Below are positions 8,974-17,035 of a stretch of DNA of 64,000 nucleotides, in pieces (the first letter of the stretch is position 1; each line of letters opens with the position of its first letter). The translations under genes were made by a program, and so were the position numbers. The notes beneath the pieces were generated by a model. It was not told where the DNA came from. It saw nothing but the letters and a program-made list of their open reading frames with translations, and did no database searches. This DNA is from JANQRX01 sp963663975 (lineage in GTDB: Bacteria; Pseudomonadota; Alphaproteobacteria; Rhizobiales; Kaistiaceae), in the NCBI GenBank assembly GCA_963663975.2, contig CAXXRA010000011.1:310001-374000 (forward strand), given 5' to 3'.

Positions 8974-9573
8974 ATGTTGCGTATCAACACATCTAGTGCA
9001 GTTGCCTTTGCGCTGCTAGCCGGCATCAGCGCCGCGGCGGCCGGCGATATCGTCACCTACGAGCCGACGCCCGCTCCGGCGGCCTACAGCCCGACCGCGG
9101 CGGCCGACTGGACGGGCCCCTATGTGGGGGCAGTTGGCGGCTACGGTTGGGGTGGCGGTTCGATCGGCCATGACGGTTGGATCGGCGGCGCCTATGGCGG
9201 CTACAATTTTCAGCTCACGCCGAACTGGGTCGTCGGCCTGGAAGGTGACGTCACGGCCACCGGCAAGAAAGGCTCCAGCGGCGCCACCACGGTGTCCAAT
9301 CCGTGGAATGCCACGGTTCGTGGGCGGCTCGGTTATTCCATGGACCGCTATCTGCTCTACGGCACCGGCGGGGTGGCCTTCGGTGGCGTCAAGGCCACCG
9401 GTGGACCCACCGAGTCCACGACACAGACCGGCTGGACCGCCGGTGTCGGCATCGAAGCGCTGCTGACCGAGAGGGTGACCGGACGCATCGAGGCTCGCCA
9501 CACCGATCTCGGCACCAGTGCGCTGAGTTACGACTCCAACGACATCATGGTCGGCCTCGGCCTCAACTTCTGA
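8974..9573 (+). CDS. Outer-membrane beta-barrel protein (Omp25/31-like)
   Basis: 199-residue exported protein. A signal peptide (MLRINTSSAVAFALLAGI..AAAAG) is followed by a short Pro/Ala linker and a Gly/aromatic-rich eight-strand porin-like domain that begins DWTGPYVGAVGGYGWG and ends in the barrel-terminal pattern MVGLGLNF (final Phe). These features match the small barrel family abundant in Hyphomicrobiales envelopes, which contributes to envelope stability. ATG at 8974 has a GAGGAAAG ribosome-binding site 5-6 bases upstream. The open frame continues to 8719, but without export features. It is a single gene with its own upstream region. Confidence 0.88.
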   Translation: MLRINTSSAVAFALLAGISAAAAGDIVTYEPTPAPAAYSPTAAADWTGPYVGAVGGYGWGGGSIGHDGWIGGAYGGYNFQLTPNWVVGLEGDVTATGKKGSSGATTVSNPWNATVRGRLGYSMDRYLLYGTGGVAFGGVKATGGPTESTTQTGWTAGVGIEALLTERVTGRIEARHTDLGTSALSYDSNDIMVGLGLNF

Positions 9574-9612
9574 GCTGACCTTCGCGGCGGATGCCGCCGC
9601 AGCGATATCGGC

Positions 9613-10260
9613 TTAGCGCGCCGACGGAACTGCGATTTCCGACCCGGTGCAGCGGTCGGCATCGACCTCCTCGCAGCGACGGAAGGCGAGGTCTTTGGTC
9701 AGGCAGATCCGAACTTCGGCCATCAGGCCGCGCCGGCACTGCACCGACATGCCGGTGGCCGACAGTCCCTTGTTGGCCGACGCGAACAGCTCCTCGATCG
9801 TGGCCGGGCTCGCCCGCCGATCAGTTGAGCCGGGCGTCAGCGCCGTGGGCACGGTCACGGCCTCCAGCGCTGCTCTGATGAGGTCAAAATAGGCAGCCTG
9901 CGGCAGCCCGGCGCACATGCCGTGTTTTCGCCATTGGTGGATGGCCAGCCCGCCGTTCGGGAAGATATCGGAATTGTCGTCGATGATGTCTTGGGCCAGC
10001 CAACGCGGCTGGGCCGAGGTGCAAAATTCCGGATAGCCACGCTCGAATTGGGGCCACAGACCGTGAGCCACGAATCCGCGCGGCTCGGCGCACTGATCCT
10101 CATCCGGGTCATCGTCGGTCGCGCAATACGTCGGCGACCATGACAACGACAGGACAAAGAAATCGAAATCGCCTGCTGCCGGCTGCGCCTGGGCTGCGCC
10201 GGAAGCCAGGGCAAATGCGGCCAGGATAGTGCGGAGATTTATGGCCGCACGGCGCGGCAA
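9613..10260 (-). CDS. Secreted ribonuclease T2 family enzyme
   Basis: Endoribonuclease of the T2/RNase I type, 215 residues, exported by an N-terminal signal peptide ending near GAAQAQ. The N-terminal SLSWSPTYC stretch and both catalytic motifs are visible: CAS1 as FVAHGLWPQ and CAS2 as HQWRKHGMCAG, each with its His, so the enzyme looks active. Such enzymes degrade RNA in the periplasm or outside the cell. The start is a TTG at 10260; no ATG gives a complete signal peptide. The first 22 bases overlap the end of the upstream gene, so the two form an operon. Confidence 0.9.
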   Translation of the reverse strand: MPRRAAINLRTILAAFALASGAAQAQPAAGDFDFFVLSLSWSPTYCATDDDPDEDQCAEPRGFVAHGLWPQFERGYPEFCTSAQPRWLAQDIIDDNSDIFPNGGLAIHQWRKHGMCAGLPQAAYFDLIRAALEAVTVPTALTPGSTDRRASPATIEELFASANKGLSATGMSVQCRRGLMAEVRICLTKDLAFRRCEEVDADRCTGSEIAVPSAR

Positions 10261-10700
10261 TGCGCCCCGTAAACCCGGTGAGGGTCAAAGGAGGGAAGGC
10301 AGGATTCGACATTCCAGTGGAACGAGGCAAAACCCTGCTTGGCTTCAATGAGGTAGACGACCTCGGAGCGTCCTCCGTTCGACAGCCACGCCACGCCACC
10401 GCAATAACGGCGGTCGATCAGGCTCGGTCCGCCGGCACGCAAAGCGTTTTGGCGGACACCGTCGATCTGTTCGATGACGAGGCCGGTATGCAGGATGCGC
10501 GGGTCGGCATAAGCAAAACGTGCCGCGATCCGCGACAGCACCTGAGCCTCGTCGCAGGCCGGCAGGTATCCGCGCTGGCCGTGATGGAGGCCGCCGAAGT
10601 GGCCGTAGGTCGTGGCGACCGGCGCCTGGCCGTAGTCGGCCGCATCAACGCTGGCGATGAAGCCGAACAGGCCCAGGGCCATCAACAGGAGACGCATCAT
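10239..10700 (-). CDS. Secreted four-cysteine protein upstream of RNase T2
   Basis: 153-residue protein of unknown function. A signal peptide (MMRLLLMALGLFGFIASVDAA) is followed by a mature part with four cysteines (Cys49, 100, 134 and 148 of the precursor), which suggests two disulfides in the periplasm. I recognise no catalytic motif. The start is one of two adjacent ATGs (10700 or 10697) placed just after GAGGTGGAG. Its stop lies inside the first codons of the RNase T2 gene, so the products are coupled. A role linked to the nuclease (inhibitor, chaperone or co-secreted factor) is only inferred from this arrangement. Confidence 0.7.
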   Translation of the reverse strand: MMRLLLMALGLFGFIASVDAADYGQAPVATTYGHFGGLHHGQRGYLPACDEAQVLSRIAARFAYADPRILHTGLVIEQIDGVRQNALRAGGPSLIDRRYCGGVAWLSNGGRSEVVYLIEAKQGFASFHWNVESCLPSFDPHRVYGAHCRAVRP

Positions 10701-10769
10701 CACTCCACCTCGCGGGTCGTCGAAACAATGCCCGCAACGCGCCTCGCCGGTCAAGCAAGTGCATAGGCG

Positions 10770-11438
10770 TCAATCGATCGGCGGTGAAAAAAGGGTACCG
10801 GGATCGATGCCTGGGGCGTCCGCGAATTCGATCCGTGCTCCGACCAGCCTGGCGCGGCCCGACGCAAACATCGCCAGCGCCTGCGGATAGAGCAGATGCT
10901 CGAGCCGCAGGACACGGGTGGCAAGCGAGTCGGCCGTATCGTCGGGGTGCACGCTGACCGCTGCCTGGGCGATGATGGGTCCGTCATCGACCTCCGCGCG
11001 TACGACATGAACGGTCGCACCGTGGATCCGGATGCCGGATTGCAGGGCGCGTTCGTGGGTATCCAGGCCTCTGAAGGAGGGCAGCAGCGAGGGATGTATG
11101 TTGATGATGCGGTCTTGCCAGCGCCGGACGAAGTCAGCCGACAGAACCTGCATGTAGCCGGCCAGGCAAACGATATCGACCTCGGCCCGTTTGAGCTGGT
11201 CGTGCAGGTCGCGCTCCCACTTATGACGATCGGTGTCGAGCCCGGGCTCGATGATCGCCGTGCGGATTCCAGTGCTCGACGCCACCTCCAGACCCGGAGC
11301 ATCCTGGCGGCTGGAAATCACCACGACGATCTCGGCCGGATAGTCGGGAGAGGCTGCCGCCTCGATGAGTGCCGTCAGATTCGAGCCCCGTCCCGAAATC
11401 AGGACCGCGACCCGCTTCCTCACCGGCCCGCCCATCAA
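10770..11438 (-). CDS. purN: Phosphoribosylglycinamide formyltransferase
   Basis: Third step of purine synthesis: transfers the formyl group of 10-formyl-THF to GAR. The 222-residue protein has the substrate phosphate loop GRGSNLTALIEA and the catalytic IINIHPSLLPSF (Asn and His) plus the Asp in VDDGPIIAQAA. It starts at an ATG that overlaps the purM stop by 4 bases. Adjacent purM and purN encode enzymes of the same pathway. Confidence 0.96.
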   Translation of the reverse strand: MMGGPVRKRVAVLISGRGSNLTALIEAAASPDYPAEIVVVISSRQDAPGLEVASSTGIRTAIIEPGLDTDRHKWERDLHDQLKRAEVDIVCLAGYMQVLSADFVRRWQDRIINIHPSLLPSFRGLDTHERALQSGIRIHGATVHVVRAEVDDGPIIAQAAVSVHPDDTADSLATRVLRLEHLLYPQALAMFASGRARLVGARIEFADAPGIDPGTLFSPPID

Positions 11439-12514
11439 GGTCGCCCCAGACGGCCGAGATACCTCACCGCCGCGCCACCAGTACGGTCCACGATCTGTCC
11501 GATGCGGCGCACGCGGTCGCCGTCCGATTCCAGAAGGGCTGCCGCGGCGTCGGCCTGCTCGGCGGCCACCACCGCCACCATGCCGATCCCGCCGTTGAAG
11601 GTTCGCAGGAATTCGCCATCAGCCATCGCTCCAAGCTCGCGAACCCAACCCAGAACCCTCGGCAAGTCCAGCGACCCGAGGTCGATCTCCGCCGCCAGGT
11701 CCGCATTCAACGCACGCGGCAGGTTCTCGGTCAGACCGCCACCGGTGATGTGCGCCAGCGCCTTCACGCCGTCGTTGTTGTTCAGGGCCTGCAGCACCGG
11801 TTTCACGTAGATCCGGGTCGGCATCAGCAGCGCGTCGGCAAGCGATTTCTCGTCATCGAATGGCGCGCGCTGGCGGTAGTCCAGCATGGCGTCGGTGACG
11901 AGTTTGCGAACCAGCGAGAAACCGTTGGCATGAATCCCCGAGGCGGCCAGCCCGAGAAGGGCGTCGCCAGCGGCAATATCGCGGCTCGGCAGGATACGCT
12001 CCCGTTCCACCGCGCCAACGGCGAAACCGGCAAGGTCGAAATCTTTGCCCGAGTAAAGCCCGGGCATCTCCGCGGTCTCGCCACCCAGAAGGGCCGCGCC
12101 GGCGGACCGGCAACCGGCGGCGATCCCTTCCACGACCTCGGCCGCTGCCCCGGGATCGAGATGGTCGGCGGCATAATAGTCGAGAAAAAACAGCGGCTCG
12201 GCACCCTGGACAATGAGATCGTTGACGCACATGGCGACCAGATCGATCCCGATCGTTCCAAGTTGACCAGCTTCCACGGCGATGCGCAGCTTGGTGCCTA
12301 CGCCGTCCGTCGCGGCGACCAGGATGGGATCGGAGTATCCGGTTGCCTTGAGGTCGAACAGGCCGCCGAACCCGCCGAGCGCACCGAGGCTTCCCTGACG
12401 GCGGGTGCTTTCCACCGCCGGTCCGATCATGGCGACCAGTCTGCTGCCGGCGCCGATGTCGACGCCGGCGTCCGCGTAGCGGGCAGGTGCGGTGTTTCGT
12501 CGGGCTTTGACCAT
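11435..12514 (-). CDS. purM: Phosphoribosylformylglycinamidine cyclo-ligase (AIR synthase)
   Basis: Closes the imidazole ring to form AIR, with ATP. The 359-residue protein has the family N-terminus YADAGVDIGAG, ATDGVGTKLRIA, VNDLIVQGAEPLFFLDYYA and the GGETAEMPGLY loop. ATG at 12514 was chosen over an open frame to 12649 because the family begins shortly before YADAGVD. It is translationally coupled to purN and divergent from the phosphatidyltransferase gene at 12667. Confidence 0.96.
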   Translation of the reverse strand: MVKARRNTAPARYADAGVDIGAGSRLVAMIGPAVESTRRQGSLGALGGFGGLFDLKATGYSDPILVAATDGVGTKLRIAVEAGQLGTIGIDLVAMCVNDLIVQGAEPLFFLDYYAADHLDPGAAAEVVEGIAAGCRSAGAALLGGETAEMPGLYSGKDFDLAGFAVGAVERERILPSRDIAAGDALLGLAASGIHANGFSLVRKLVTDAMLDYRQRAPFDDEKSLADALLMPTRIYVKPVLQALNNNDGVKALAHITGGGLTENLPRALNADLAAEIDLGSLDLPRVLGWVRELGAMADGEFLRTFNGGIGMVAVVAAEQADAAAALLESDGDRVRRIGQIVDRTGGAAVRYLGRLGRP

Positions 12515-12666
12515 GATCGGTTTGCCGGAGTGTTCGCAATCTGGCGGCAACAACGCGGCCGCCGCCAAGCCCCCGGGTCTCTTGGCAATGGCGGCGGACG
12601 GTGCGATGTCTACCCGAACCGTTGGGCTTCGCCAACGCGGCCGGCGCAAAGTCGAAGAAAAACCGT

Positions 12667-13236
12667 ATGACTATCCCCAACCTGATCACCATCGGCCGAA
12701 TTTTGCTGGTGCCGCTGATCATCTGGCTGACCGTCATCGAACAACCGCTCACCGCGTTTGTCGTCTTTGTGGTGGCCGGGATCAGCGACGGGGTGGACGG
12801 GTTTCTCGCCCGCCAGTTCGATCTTCGCTCCGATCTTGGCGCTTACCTCGATCCGATTGCCGACAAGCTGCTGCTGGTTTCGATTTATGTCGTGTTGTCG
12901 GTGATGAACGAGATCCCGATCTGGGTCACCATCATGGTCGTCAGCCGCGACGTGCTGATCGTTGGCGGGGTGGTCCTGTCGTGGATGGTCGGGCGCCCGG
13001 TTGCAATGGCGCCGCGGTTGGTCAGCAAGATCAACACGCTCGCCCAGATATTGCTCGCTGCGTTGGTCCTTGGCGACCTTGCCTTCCGGCTTGAGATCGA
13101 TGTCATACGGTTCGCCCTGGTCTACATCGTCGGCATATCGACGATCGTCTCGACAGCGGACTACATCGTCGGTTGGGTTCGGCACATGGCCGGAGCGCAA
13201 GGCATTGTCGGCGCCTCGGGAGGGCGAGGGGAATGA
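12667..13236 (+). CDS. CDP-alcohol phosphatidyltransferase family protein
   Basis: 189-residue inner-membrane protein, a paralogue of the pgsA at 5238. It carries the family signature SDGVDGFLAR followed by GAYLDPIADK and several hydrophobic helices. It transfers a phosphatidyl or phospho-alcohol group from a CDP-linked donor; the acceptor cannot be told from sequence. ATG at 12667 gives a normal N-terminus (MTIPNLITIGR). The gene overlaps the AI-2E transporter gene by 4 bases (ATGA). It lies divergent from purMN, as in many Hyphomicrobiales. Confidence 0.88.
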   Translation: MTIPNLITIGRILLVPLIIWLTVIEQPLTAFVVFVVAGISDGVDGFLARQFDLRSDLGAYLDPIADKLLLVSIYVVLSVMNEIPIWVTIMVVSRDVLIVGGVVLSWMVGRPVAMAPRLVSKINTLAQILLAALVLGDLAFRLEIDVIRFALVYIVGISTIVSTADYIVGWVRHMAGAQGIVGASGGRGE

Positions 13237-14285
13237 ACGCTCGCGCCCGCACTGCGGCGTTTTGGCTGGCCGCGCTGGTAATCTTTGTCGGGTTCCTGCT
13301 CGTTTTCCGAAGCATTCTCCTGCCGTTTGTTGCCGGCATGGCGATCGCCTACGCGCTCGACCCGATTGCCGACCGACTCGAGCGTCTTGGACTCGGACGG
13401 CTGGCCGCGGCCGTTGTGATCCTTCTGGCGTTTCTTGTCGTCCTCCTCGTCGTGGTCCTGGCGCTTGGTCCGGTCCTGATCGGTCAGTTGGTCGATCTCG
13501 CCGACAATTTGCCGAGTTATGTCGAGCGCCTGCAGGACCTCCTCGGACTGGCGATCAACAGCAAGGTTGCCGCCTTCCTCGGGCTCGACGCCGATAACAT
13601 TCGCGACTCGGTCCGTAGCCTGCTCGGCGGTGGTACGGAATTGATGGCGACCTTCGTGCAGTCGATATGGAGCGGCGGTCAGGCGCTGGTGAGCATTGGC
13701 TCACTCCTGGTGGTCACGCCCTTTGTGGTGTTTTACCTGCTACGCGACTGGCCCAGGATGATCGACTGGATCGACGGCCTTCTGCCGCGCGACCATGCCG
13801 ACGAGATCCGTGGTCTGGCGGCGGCGATCGACGCCAAGGTTGCCGCCTTCGTACGCGGCCAGTTGCTCGTCGCCTTGTTGCTCGGGATCTTCTATGCCGC
13901 CGGTCTGATGGTGGTCGGCGTCAATTTCGGACTTTTGATCGGCCTGGCGTCCGGTCTGCTGAGCCTGATTCCGTATCTCGGCTTCACCGTCGGATTCGTT
14001 ATTTCGATCATCGTTGCGGTCGTTCAGTTCTGGCCCGACTGGATCCTGCCGGCGGCCACCGTGGCGGTCTTTCTGGCCGGCCAGTTTCTGGAAGGCTTCG
14101 TCCTTCAGCCGCGGCTCTTGGGGCGGCGGGTCGGCCTGCATCCGGTGTGGCTCTTCTTCTCCCTTTTCGCCTTCGCTCTGTTGTTCGGCTTTGTCGGATT
14201 GCTGATCGCCGTTCCCACCGCCGCCGCGGTTGGCGTGCTCTTCGGCCATGCCATCGAGCGCTACCGCGCCAGGTCGGATTGCTGA
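13233..14285 (+). CDS. AI-2E family transporter, C-terminus altered by duplication
   Basis: 350-residue polytopic membrane protein of the AI-2E/PerM (TqsA-like) family. It has N-terminal helix pairs, a soluble central region, and the conserved LSLIPYLGFTVGF, FLEGFVLQPRLLG and LFGFVGLLIAVPTAA blocks. The family includes exporters of autoinducers and Na+/H+ antiporters; the substrate here is unknown. The start is an ATG overlapping the upstream stop. The 3' end is unusual: an exact 80-bp tandem duplication shifts the frame, so the protein ends RYRARSDC. With one copy it would end RYRASAVFRGGESDDAG at 14392. The core is intact and probably functional. Confidence 0.9.
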   Translation: MNARARTAAFWLAALVIFVGFLLVFRSILLPFVAGMAIAYALDPIADRLERLGLGRLAAAVVILLAFLVVLLVVVLALGPVLIGQLVDLADNLPSYVERLQDLLGLAINSKVAAFLGLDADNIRDSVRSLLGGGTELMATFVQSIWSGGQALVSIGSLLVVTPFVVFYLLRDWPRMIDWIDGLLPRDHADEIRGLAAAIDAKVAAFVRGQLLVALLLGIFYAAGLMVVGVNFGLLIGLASGLLSLIPYLGFTVGFVISIIVAVVQFWPDWILPAATVAVFLAGQFLEGFVLQPRLLGRRVGLHPVWLFFSLFAFALLFGFVGLLIAVPTAAAVGVLFGHAIERYRARSDC

Positions 14286-14352
14286 TCGCCGTTCCCACCG
14301 CCGCCGCGGTTGGCGTGCTCTTCGGCCATGCCATCGAGCGCTACCGCGCCAG
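14193..14352 (+). repeat. Exact 80-bp tandem duplication
   Basis: Bases 14193-14272 and 14273-14352 are identical and adjacent, starting gtcggattgctgatcgcc. The unit is inside the AI-2E transporter gene; 80 is not a multiple of three, so the second copy changes the reading frame. The lack of any divergence implies a very recent event or an assembly error. Confidence 0.95.
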
Positions 14353-14392
14353 CGCGGTGTTTCGAGGCGGGGAATCGGATGACGCGGGGTGA

Positions 14393-14667
14393 CTAGAGCC
14401 CTTCCGACCAACTCTGGGTCAATTCTGTTTCGCGATTGGAGCGGCGATCCAGCGTCGAAACGATCGACGGGCGATGCTGTCGCATCGTTCCAGATCGCTT
14501 CGGCGTTGGGCGCCCGCCAATCGGAAACCCAAAGGGACGGGCGATTTTGTGCCAATTCCGGCGCCAAGCTCCTCGACCGTATCCGGATACGCTCATCGAA
14601 CCTTGACTTGATCTTGTCACAAAACCGCTTCGTCAGAATGGCTCAGAGTTGGTCGAAAGGGCTCTAG
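14393..14667 (-). repeat. Intergenic inverted-repeat element, copy 1
   Basis: 275-base element with terminal inverted repeats: the left end starts CTAGAGCCCTTCCGACC and the right end is its near-perfect reverse complement, ending GGTCGAAAGGGCTCTAG. Similarity between the ends extends about 33 bases inward. The interior carries the 14-base palindrome CGTATCCGGATACG (14578-14591). It has no coding capacity. It is closely similar along its whole length to the copy at 24046, in opposite orientation. It lies between the AI-2E gene and hdaA, ending 4 bases before the hdaA start codon. Confidence 0.85.
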
Positions 14668-14671
14668 CACC

Positions 14672-15382
14672 ATGGCGGAGCAATTGCCCCTCGATCTACC
14701 GCACCAGGCTTCATTGGCGCGCGCTGATTTTCTGATCGGCGATTCGAATCGCGAGGCGGTCGCCATTGTCGACGCCTGGCCGGACTGGTCGCTCAAGACG
14801 CTCCTGTTCGCCGGCCCGGCCGGCAGCGGCAAGAGCCATCTGGTCGAAATCTGGCGCGCCGAGAGCCACGCCATTGTGGTCGGCGCGAACGAACTCCGCG
14901 GCGATTCCGAAGTTGATCTTCTGGCCACCGGTGCGGTCGCTGTCGAGGATCTGCACCGCGCCGATTTCGACGAGCGGGCGATGTTCCACCTGCTCAACCG
15001 CGCCAACGAGCTTGGCGCCTTCGTGGTGCTGACGACGCGCGTGTGGCCGGCATCGTTGCCGCTGTCGGTGCCGGATCTTCGCTCGCGCCTTACCGCGGCG
15101 CGGCCGGTCGAGATCGGCGAGCCGGACGACGCGCTTCTGCGCAACGTGCTGGCCAAACTGTTCGCCGACCGCCAGCTTGAGGTCACGCCGGCGGTGGTCG
15201 AGTTTATCCTGCGCCGCATGGAACGGTCGCTGGAGGCAGCACGGCTGATCGTCAGTGACCTCGACCGGCGGGCATTGGCCCAGTCGCGCGCGGTAACCCG
15301 CCCGCTGGCGGCCGCGGTGCTTGCCGAGATTTCCGAAGGTTCCTCGCCCGACGCTGATCGGCAGCGCGGGGCGGCGAAGTGA
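14672..15382 (+). CDS. hdaA: DnaA-related regulatory inactivator HdaA
   Basis: 236-residue AAA+ protein related to DnaA domain III. With the sliding clamp it promotes hydrolysis of DnaA-ATP and so limits re-initiation of replication. The N-terminal QLPLDLP is a clamp-binding motif, followed by Walker A FAGPAGSGKSH, a Walker B-like AVEDLHRAD, and sensor/lid helices. There is no DNA-binding domain IV, as expected for Hda. The ATG at 14672 lies 4 bases after a copy of the intergenic repeat, so the element must carry or separate its promoter or ribosome-binding region. In relatives this gene is usually followed by ppk, which is missing here. Confidence 0.9.
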   Translation: MAEQLPLDLPHQASLARADFLIGDSNREAVAIVDAWPDWSLKTLLFAGPAGSGKSHLVEIWRAESHAIVVGANELRGDSEVDLLATGAVAVEDLHRADFDERAMFHLLNRANELGAFVVLTTRVWPASLPLSVPDLRSRLTAARPVEIGEPDDALLRNVLAKLFADRQLEVTPAVVEFILRRMERSLEAARLIVSDLDRRALAQSRAVTRPLAAAVLAEISEGSSPDADRQRGAAK

Positions 15383-15447
15383 GATTTGGCGGCATCGCGA
15401 TCTTTTGCGGCTAAACTCCACCGATCTTGGCGCCTGAGACGAAAACA

Positions 15448-15573
15448 ATGGACCAGAAAAGCCCCGCCGCTGAAGCCGATTTGATCGCCGTCGGCGGTCA
15501 CGCCAGGGTGGAGCGTTGCTTGGGACAATCTGCCAAGATGGCCGGGTGCAGGCCCGTGATCGTGGTCGAGTAG
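15448..15573 (+). pseudogene. Possible ppk-ppx deletion scar (41 codons)
   Basis: A 41-codon frame from ATG 15448 to TAG 15573, between hdaA and rnd. The first part (MDQKSPAAEADLIA) resembles the variable N-terminus of polyphosphate kinase. The second part (GGHARVERCLGQSAKMAGC..) resembles the end of a Ppx/GppA phosphatase (VERRLGQLA-type tail). In many Hyphomicrobiales ppk and ppx occupy this place. I infer that one deletion removed most of both genes and joined the two ends. The similarities are from memory and short; it could be an unrelated small frame. Confidence 0.35.
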
Positions 15574-15589
15574 GCTCGCCGCCGAGAGA

Positions 15590-16747
15590 CTATTTGGCTC
15601 GCGGTCTCTCGATCGCCACGACGTTTTTGCTGCCGACCGCCAGGGCAATCTTGCCATGCTTCAGGCGGATTGCCTTTTCGCCGAACAAGTCTCGCCGCCA
15701 GCCGCTGAGCGCCGGTACGTCGGCCGCGTCGTCGCCGGCGATCGCTTCCAGGTCGCCGACCGTGGCGATGATTTTGGAGGCCACGCCATGGGTTTCCGAG
15801 GTCATTTTGAGCAGCACCTTGAGCAGATCCACCGTGGCGCCATTGTTGCCGGTCGCCCGCGTGCGCGGGATCCTGGGCAACGCCTCCTTGGGGATCGCCA
15901 GCGCCGCCTCCACCGCCGACAAAATATCTCCCGCCTGCCGAGACCGCTCAAAGCCGCGCGGAATCGTCCGAAGCTGACCCAGCGCCTGGCGTGTGGTCGG
16001 CTGCTGAGCCGCGATTTCGTAGATTGCGTCGTCCTTCAGCACGCGGCTCCTGGGAACGTCTCGCGACTGCGCCTGGGTTTCGCGCCAGGCCGCAACCTCG
16101 CGCATCACCGCCAGTTCGACCGGCTTTCTCACCCGCAGCTTCAGCCGCCGCCAGGCGCGCGCCGGATCCTGCCGGTAGGTGTCGGGGGAGGTCAGCAGTT
16201 CCATTTCCTCACGTACCCAATCACCGCGTTCCTTCTCTTCCAACATCTTCGAGAGAGACCGGTACACGTCGCGCAAATGGGTCACATCGGCCATCGCGTA
16301 GTCGATCTGGCGCTTTGTCAGAGGCCGTTTGGCCCAGTTGGTGAACCGGGATGATTTGTCGATCGGCTGGCCGGCGAGCTTGTGCACGATCTGGTCATAA
16401 CTGATCGATTCGCCAAACCCGCAGACCATGGCCGCGACCTGGGTGTCGAACACCGGGTGCGGGACAAACCCACCGCCATGAAAGACGATCTCGATGTCCT
16501 GGCGCGCGGCGTGAAACACCTTCACCACTTTCTCGTTCTTCATCAGGCGATAGAACGGAGCCAGGTCCATCCCGTCGGCCAGCGGATCGACAATCACCGC
16601 CTCCTCGGGGCTGGCCAGCTGGACCACGCACAGCTTCGGCCAGAAGGTCGTCTCCCGGATGAATTCGGTATCGACGGTGACGAAGTCGAACCGCGAAAAA
16701 CGCTTGCAGGCGGCGGCCAATTGGCGGGTGTCGGTGATGATCGTCAT
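15590..16747 (-). CDS. rnd: Ribonuclease D
   Basis: 3'-5' exoribonuclease of the DEDD-Y class acting on tRNA and other structured RNA 3' ends. The 385-residue protein has Exo I VTVDTEFIRE, Exo II VFHAARQDIE and Exo III DYAMADVTHL (Tyr and Asp), followed by an HRDC domain (RKPVELAVMREVAAWRETQA) and a second C-terminal helical region. The ATG at 16747 is followed by the standard start. It is divergent from aspS across 288 bases that include an A/T-rich tract (16815-16865). Confidence 0.95.
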   Translation of the reverse strand: MTIITDTRQLAAACKRFSRFDFVTVDTEFIRETTFWPKLCVVQLASPEEAVIVDPLADGMDLAPFYRLMKNEKVVKVFHAARQDIEIVFHGGGFVPHPVFDTQVAAMVCGFGESISYDQIVHKLAGQPIDKSSRFTNWAKRPLTKRQIDYAMADVTHLRDVYRSLSKMLEEKERGDWVREEMELLTSPDTYRQDPARAWRRLKLRVRKPVELAVMREVAAWRETQAQSRDVPRSRVLKDDAIYEIAAQQPTTRQALGQLRTIPRGFERSRQAGDILSAVEAALAIPKEALPRIPRTRATGNNGATVDLLKVLLKMTSETHGVASKIIATVGDLEAIAGDDAADVPALSGWRRDLFGEKAIRLKHGKIALAVGSKNVVAIERPRAK

Positions 16748-17035
16748 GCGCTCCCTATAGCCTGTCCCGATCGGATTGTCGCCCGCCCATTTCAGTCTTT
16801 GGGGACGGCCGAATGAGGATTAAGTTTTTCGTTAAACCTATTGAAATTTATAGGTATTACCGGAGCGGTGTTCGATGGATGCTGGCGCCCCTCACAATTT
16901 GCCGCGGGTCGTGTGCAGTTCGCTCATCGATGCCGCTGCAAGGGTGTTGGCGCGCCTTGACAAAAAGGCCCGCGCATGCGCTTTTCCCGCCGCCTTCGGG
17001 CATTGTCACAACCACCCGCAACCGTTGGATTCTTG

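Noticed and set aside
11369..12670. 433-codon open frame on the plus strand
   Set aside because: Lies opposite purM/purN, no family features; shadow frame.
16957..16985. aspS promoter with TTGACA
   Set aside because: The -35 is perfect, but no acceptable -10 follows at 16-18 bases; not listed as a feature.
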